Part shown: in pieces, positions 36,081 to 39,706 of the stretch
How positions within the stretch are numbered: the stretch's first letter is position 1
Layout: each line of letters begins with the position of its first letter
NCBI GenBank assembly: GCA_902578445.1
Contig: CACHDC010000011.1
Coordinates: forward strand, 1-39,706
Source: an uncultured Synechococcaceae cyanobacterium
GTDB taxonomy: Bacteria > Cyanobacteriota > Cyanobacteriia > PCC-6307 > Cyanobiaceae
Direction: 5' to 3'
DNA length: 39,706 bases
The notes under the pieces: generated by a model
The model's input: the letters and a program-made list of their open reading frames with translations, nothing else
Database searches by the model: none
What the model was told of the DNA's origin: nothing
Position numbers and translations under genes: made by a program

Positions 36081-37984
36081 TCTTTTGTTTCAGTGAAGTC
36101 TGCATCAATTACATCATCTCCACCTTTTTCATTTGAATCACTCTGATCAGGACCGCCTGCTGCGCCAGGTGATGGTGGCTGATTGCCTGGTTGCTGATAA
36201 ACAGATGAACCAACAGCATAAAGTTCTTGCTGGAGTTCTTCAAGAAGTTTTTTCATTGATTCATAATCTTCTTTTGAAGTTGCTTCTTTTAAAGCATTAC
36301 TTTTTTCTTCAACTTTAGACTTTGCTGCAGCATCAATTTTATCTCCTAACTCACCAAGTTGCTTTTCTGTCTGATATACAAGTGTTTCAGCTTGATTTTT
36401 TAAATCGATTTTTTCTCTTTTTTCTTTATCTGCAGAAGCATTTGACTCAGCATCTTTTACCATTTTTTCTACTTCATTATCAGATAGAGTTGAAGCACCA
36501 GTGATAGAAATACTTTGTTCTTTACCGCTTCCTTTGTCTTTAGCCGTAACACTAAGAATACCATTTGCATCGATATCAAATGTAACTTCAATTTGAGGAA
36601 CGCCTCTTGGTGCTGAAGGTATACCATCCAATCTAAAAGTTCCTAAGCTTTTATTATCAGAAGCCATTTCTCTTTCACCCTGTAAAACGTGTATTTCAAC
36701 ATTTGTTTGACCATCTACAGCAGTTGAATATGTTTCAGATTTCTTAGTGGGTACTGTAGTATTTCGATTTATCATTTTTGTCATAACTCCACCTAAAGTC
36801 TCTACACCTAATGAGAGTGGAGTAACGTCGAGTAACAATATATCTTTGACTTCTCCTGCTAAAACTCCTCCCTGAATTGCAGCTCCAACAGCTACTACTT
36901 CATCAGGATTAACTGTTTGATTTGGTTCTTTACCAATTATTTTTTTAACTAAATCTAAAACAGCAGGTATTCTAGATGAACCTCCAACCATAACAACTTC
37001 ATCAATTTCACTAGTAGAAATTTTTGCATCACTTATAGCTCTCTCAACTGGGGTCTTACACCTATCAATTAAAGAAGTTGCTAATTCCTCAAACTTAGCT
37101 CTAGTAAGGTTCAAGTCCAAATGTTTTGGTCCTTCAGGCGTCGCTGTAATAAAGGGTAAATTTATTTCACTTTGAGTAGCATTTGAGAGCTCAATTTTTG
37201 CTTTTTCTGCAGCTTCAGTCAATCTTTGCAAAGCTTGCTTATCTTGTCTGAGATCAATTCCCTCATTAGATTTAAAAGTATTAGCTAAGTGATCTACGAT
37301 GCATCTATCAAAATCATCACCACCTAAATGTGTATCTCCAGATGTGGATAGAACTTCAGTTACTCCATCACCAGCTTCAATAACTGAAACGTCAAATGTA
37401 CCTCCCCCTAAATCAAAAACAAGAATTTTTTCATTTTCTTTATCCAAACCATATGCTAAAGCCGCAGCAGTTGGCTCATTAACAATTCTGAGGACTTCTA
37501 AACCTGCAATCTTTCCAGCATCTTTCGTAGCTTGTCTTTGGGAATCATTAAAATAAGCTGGAACTGTAATTACAGCCTGTGTAACTTTGTCACCAAGATA
37601 TTTACCTGCATCATCTGCTAGCTTTCTTAAAACTTGAGAACTCACTTCTTCAGGAGAAAACTGTTTATCCAAGATAGGACATTTTAATTTGACACTAGAA
37701 CCAGATTTTTCAACAGAATAACTAACTTCTTTAGATTCTTCATTAACTTCATCAACTCTTCTACCGACAAAACGTTTTGCAGAATAAAAAGTATTTTCAG
37801 GGTTCATTACAGCTTGTCTTTTTGCTATTTGTCCAACAAGCTGATCTTGATTTTTTGTATATGCAACAACTGATGGAGTAGTTCTGAAACCCTCAGCATT
37901 TGCTATTACAGTAGGCTTACCACCTTCCATTACAGCGACACAACTATTAGTTGTCCCTAAATCAATTCCTACAACCTTACCCAT
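36077..37984 (-). CDS. dnaK: Chaperone protein DnaK (Hsp70)
   Basis: An ATP-driven chaperone that works with DnaJ and GrpE; 635 residues from the canonical start [18 protein letters not shown]. The nucleotide-binding domain has [49 protein letters not shown] and [13 protein letters not shown]. The substrate domain follows ([20 protein letters not shown]), then a helical lid and a Gly/Pro/Asp-rich tail ending with [15 protein letters not shown] at 38047 would add 21 residues ([12 protein letters not shown]); the ATG at 37984 is preferred. Cyanobacteria carry several dnaK genes; the full-length tail suggests the main housekeeping type (DnaK2-like), an inference. No CIRCE repeat is seen upstream. 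Confidence 0.97.
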   Translation of the reverse strand: MGKVVGIDLGTTNSCVAVMEGGKPTVIANAEGFRTTPSVVAYTKNQDQLVGQIAKRQAVMNPENTFYSAKRFVGRRVDEVNEESKEVSYSVEKSGSSVKLKCPILDKQFSPEEVSSQVLRKLADDAGKYLGDKVTQAVITVPAYFNDSQRQATKDAGKIAGLEVLRIVNEPTAAALAYGLDKENEKILVFDLGGGTFDVSVIEAGDGVTEVLSTSGDTHLGGDDFDRCIVDHLANTFKSNEGIDLRQDKQALQRLTEAAEKAKIELSNATQSEINLPFITATPEGPKHLDLNLTRAKFEELATSLIDRCKTPVERAISDAKISTSEIDEVVMVGGSSRIPAVLDLVKKIIGKEPNQTVNPDEVVAVGAAIQGGVLAGEVKDILLLDVTPLSLGVETLGGVMTKMINRNTTVPTKKSETYSTAVDGQTNVEIHVLQGEREMASDNKSLGTFRLDGIPSAPRGVPQIEVTFDIDANGILSVTAKDKGSGKEQSISITGASTLSDNEVEKMVKDAESNASADKEKREKIDLKNQAETLVYQTEKQLGELGDKIDAAAKSKVEEKSNALKEATSKEDYESMKKLLEELQQELYAVGSSVYQQPGNQPPSPGAAGGPDQSDSNEKGGDDVIDADFTETKD

Positions 37985-38025
37985 GGGTAAATTCTTTATA
38001 TTTGTTATTCTCCATAATCGGTCAT

Positions 38026-38033
38026 TGACGTCA
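38026..38033. repeat. 8-bp palindrome upstream of dnaK
   Basis: TGACGTCA lies 41 bases upstream of the dnaK ATG, in the 117-base spacer divergent from aroE. It may be an operator-like site or chance. It would fall inside the extended coding region if the TTG start at 38047 were used. Confidence 0.25.
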
Positions 38034-38101
38034 TTATTGTTACTCAAAGACGGGGTGTGGTTCCCGAACAGAACATTACTTTTAGGGTTAAAATTCTAAA
38101 C

Positions 38102-38962
38102 ATGATTTCAAGTAAGACATCTTTCATCGCATTAATTGGCAATCCAGTAAGCCATTCTTTGTCTCCAATTATGCAAAATGCTGCCCTTCAATATTTAGGC
38201 TTAGATTTAATTTATATTGCTGTACCCTGCAAAGATGAAGATCTAGAATTAGTTCTTAATTCTTTTAAAAAGATTAATTGCAAAGGTTTAAACATTACTA
38301 TTCCACACAAAGAAAAAGTATTTAACCTTTGTAGTGAAATCTCACCTATTGCTAACAAACTTAAAGCAATTAACACCCTGAAATTAAATTCTGAAAAAAA
38401 ATGGAGCGCAACTAATACCGATGTAGAGGGATTTATTTATCCTTTAAAAAATTTAAACTTAGCAAAGAAAAAATCAATAGTTCTTGGCTCCGGGGGAGCA
38501 GCAAGATCTGTTATTCAAGGTTTAATAAATTTAAATCTTTCAACAATTTCAGTAATATCACGTAACAAATCATCACTAGATGAATTAATAAAAAATTTTG
38601 ATAATCAAATTCAACTTCAGGGTTTATTGAATAGTGATAATCAAGCTCAAATTTTAATTAGTGAAGCAGATTTGATTGTAAATACAACACCGGCAGGGAT
38701 GAAAACAATTAAATATGAAAATAATGTAATTCCATATGGCGAAGCATTTTGGAGATCTCTTAACTCGCAAACAATTGTTTACGATTTAATATACAATCCT
38801 GCTCCTACTACTTTATTGAAATTTAGCGCCAAAAAAGGATGCATGACTATAGATGGTTTGGAAATGCTTGTTGCCCAAGGAATAAAATCATTATCATTTT
38901 GGACAGATGGTTTAGAAGTACCTTTTCATGTAATGAATGACGCACTAAAAAAATATCTTTAA
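38102..38962 (+). CDS. aroE: Shikimate dehydrogenase
   Basis: NADP-dependent reduction of 3-dehydroshikimate to shikimate. The 286 residues show the substrate-binding N-terminus ALIGNPVSHSLSPIMQNAAL, the catalytic Lys in LNITIPHKEKV and Asp in NTDVEGF. The nucleotide loop is VLGSGGAARSVI, followed by RNKSSL, NTTPAGM, VYDLIYNPAPT and DGLEMLVAQG. The ATG at 38102 is used because it lies just ahead of the conserved block; an upstream GTG/ATG-like frame from 38057 would add 15 residues with no family match. It is divergent from dnaK. With DAHP synthase, it puts two shikimate-pathway steps in the window. Confidence 0.96.
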   Translation: MISSKTSFIALIGNPVSHSLSPIMQNAALQYLGLDLIYIAVPCKDEDLELVLNSFKKINCKGLNITIPHKEKVFNLCSEISPIANKLKAINTLKLNSEKKWSATNTDVEGFIYPLKNLNLAKKKSIVLGSGGAARSVIQGLINLNLSTISVISRNKSSLDELIKNFDNQIQLQGLLNSDNQAQILISEADLIVNTTPAGMKTIKYENNVIPYGEAFWRSLNSQTIVYDLIYNPAPTTLLKFSAKKGCMTIDGLEMLVAQGIKSLSFWTDGLEVPFHVMNDALKKYL

Positions 38963-38992
38963 AAAAATGATCCCACCTGTCGAGAAATTGCC

Positions 38993-39010
38993 TATCGTAA
39001 TGTATCGTAA
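38993..39010. repeat. Tandem octamer TATCGTAA upstream of rpsF
   Basis: TATCGTAA occurs at 38993-39000 and 39003-39010, with exact 10-base periodicity, i.e. about one helical turn. It lies 57-74 bases before the rpsF ATG. It could be a regulator site on one face of the helix, or part of the promoter. Confidence 0.35.
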
Positions 39011-39023
39011 GTAATGAACAGAC

Positions 39024-39046
39024 GCTCATCACATCAATTAATGAGC
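39024..39046 (+). promoter_or_regulatory. Stem-loop in the rpsF leader
   Basis: GCTCAT (39024-39029) and ATGAGC (39041-39046) form a 6-bp stem with an 11-base loop, ending 20 bases before ATG 39067. Ribosomal protein S6 operons in many bacteria carry S6:S18-binding leaders, but I do not see the known CCG-bulge pattern here, so autoregulation is only a suggestion. Confidence 0.3.
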
Positions 39047-39066
39047 CAAAGACCTTGTCTGAAACT

Positions 39067-39528
39067 ATGAACGATCAACAATCTTATTACGAAACCATGT
39101 ATATCCTCCGCCCAGACATTGCGGAAGATGAAGTAACTAATCACATTGACAAATACAACAAGCTTTTAGAAGAATTTGGCGGTACTATTCTCGATAGTCA
39201 AATGAGAGGTAAGCGTAGATTAGCCTATCAAATAGCAAAACATAGAGAAGGTATTTACGTACAACTAAGTCATCAAGGTGATGGGCAACATATCTTCAAA
39301 ATTGAAAAAGCAATGAGACTAAGTGAAGATGTTATTAGATACATGACTGTTAAACAAGAGGGTCCTTTACCAACCCCAAGGCCTTCGAACAAGAATACAT
39401 CTCAATCAGAGAATAAAGATAATCCAGATGCAAAAGTTGAATCTGAAGAAAAACAACCAGTAGCAAGTGCAGATACTTCAGCTTCGAGCAAAGATGATGC
39501 TGCAACTAAAGAAAATGCTGAATCTTAA
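39067..39528 (+). CDS. rpsF: 30S ribosomal protein S6
   Basis: S6 binds 16S rRNA with S18 in the platform of the small subunit. The first ~100 residues are the S6 domain: [46 protein letters not shown] and [16 protein letters not shown]. After about residue 100 comes a roughly 50-residue low-complexity tail rich in Ser, Asp, Glu, Lys and Ala ([19 protein letters not shown]), giving 153 residues in all. ATG at 39067 gives [10 protein letters not shown]; an in-frame TTG at 39055 adds four residues (MSET) and cannot be excluded. It is convergent with argG at a 3-base gap. A repeat and a stem-loop lie in the leader. Confidence 0.96.
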   Translation: MNDQQSYYETMYILRPDIAEDEVTNHIDKYNKLLEEFGGTILDSQMRGKRRLAYQIAKHREGIYVQLSHQGDGQHIFKIEKAMRLSEDVIRYMTVKQEGPLPTPRPSNKNTSQSENKDNPDAKVESEEKQPVASADTSASSKDDAATKENAES

Positions 39529-39531
39529 ATG

Positions 39532-39706
39532 TTAATCTTTTGTTTTTGAATTTAACTCAGCCCATATTTTATTAGACATACCCCACATATAAATAAAACC
39601 CTCTGCTAAAGAATGATTAAAGACATCATCTTTGCTATAAGTTGCCAAATCTTCCCTGTAAAGTGAATTATTTTCCGACATTCTCCCAATGACTATTGCG
39701 TTCCCC
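39532..39706 (-). CDS. argG: Argininosuccinate synthase, C-terminal part (truncated by window edge)
   Basis: The frame reading leftward from the window edge gives about 57 residues: GNAIVIGRMSENNSLYRED, then ATYSKDDVFNHSLAEGFIYM and a C-terminus WGMSNKIWAELNSKTKD, followed by TAA at 39534-39532. This matches the C-terminal helix region of ArgG, which ligates citrulline and aspartate using ATP in arginine synthesis. The 5' part lies beyond the window. Convergent with rpsF, leaving only 3 bases between stop codons. Confidence 0.93.
   Translation of the reverse strand, partial: GNAIVIGRMSENNSLYREDLATYSKDDVFNHSLAEGFIYMWGMSNKIWAELNSKTKD

Noticed and set aside
37985-38047. 21-residue N-terminal extension of DnaK from TTG at 38047
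   Set aside because: The canonical [14 protein letters not shown] start at 37984 has an ATG, and the extension has no Hsp70 similarity.
37985-38101. CIRCE heat-shock operator upstream of dnaK
   Set aside because: No TTAGCACTC-N9-GAGTGCTAA-like inverted repeat is present; only an unrelated TGACGTCA palindrome.
38057-38101. AroE start at 38057
   Set aside because: The added residues [15 protein letters not shown] show no family match; ATG 38102 directly precedes the conserved region.

Overview
The window reads as a core chromosomal segment of a high-light-adapted Prochlorococcus or a very close marine picocyanobacterial relative. By eye it is roughly two-thirds A+T. Codons strongly favour A/T in the third position, spacers are tiny, and almost all of the sequence is coding. 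The content is cyanobacterial core: group 2 sigma factor, chorismate lyase, phytol-kinase-like protein, DnaK, polyphosphate kinase. I see no rRNA, prophage, transposon, integrase, CRISPR array or toxin-antitoxin pair, and no gene-free stretch longer than 300 bases. The longest are 7876-7992 and 27111-27318.

Layout. 1-4880 (+): the end of a fatty acid desaturase, then rplI, dnaB, mnmG and chorismate lyase. 4860-6032 (-): an unrecognised charged protein and a SprT-like metalloprotein. 6118-8145 (+): a small membrane-anchored protein, an ATP-dependent DNA ligase and a 50-residue small ORF. 8150-12031 (-): TVP38-family membrane protein, valS, an IscA-type protein and tRNA-Val(UAC). 12130-22930 (+): mazG-speE-speB, gcvT, aspS, pyrG, then queE-queC-pabB-pabC. 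22903-23718 (-): cobA. 23749-28985 (+): MFS transporter-ppk, sigma factor, phytol-kinase-like protein. 28978-30045 (-): DAHP synthase. 30143-34084 (+): acnB and a ClC antiporter. 34095-34949 (-): purU. 34998-36080 (+): FAD amino acid oxidase. 36077-37984 (-): dnaK. 38102-39528 (+): aroE and rpsF. 39532-39706 (-): the end of argG.

How the genes fit together. Chorismate metabolism is well represented: DAHP synthase and AroE on the supply side, chorismate lyase (plastoquinone head group) and PabB/PabC (folate) on the drain side. Folate-linked one-carbon chemistry recurs in GcvT, PurU and PabB/C. QueE and QueC make 7-deazaguanine and share the GTP cyclohydrolase I precursor with folate. SpeE and SpeB are polyamine enzymes. 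MnmG, tRNA-Val, ValS, AspS, L9 and S6 serve translation.

No wholly new system stands out. The observations most worth checking are: a viral/eukaryal-type ATP ligase behind a small membrane protein; the strongest Shine-Dalgarno sequence lying too far upstream of pyrG and just before a three-codon ORF; probable coding sequence upstream of the canonical start of chorismate lyase; the coupled folate/7-deazaguanine operon; terminator-like hairpins inside the 3' end of purU; and four convergent gene pairs whose coding ends overlap. Names rest on motifs and overall resemblance read by eye; no database search was run.
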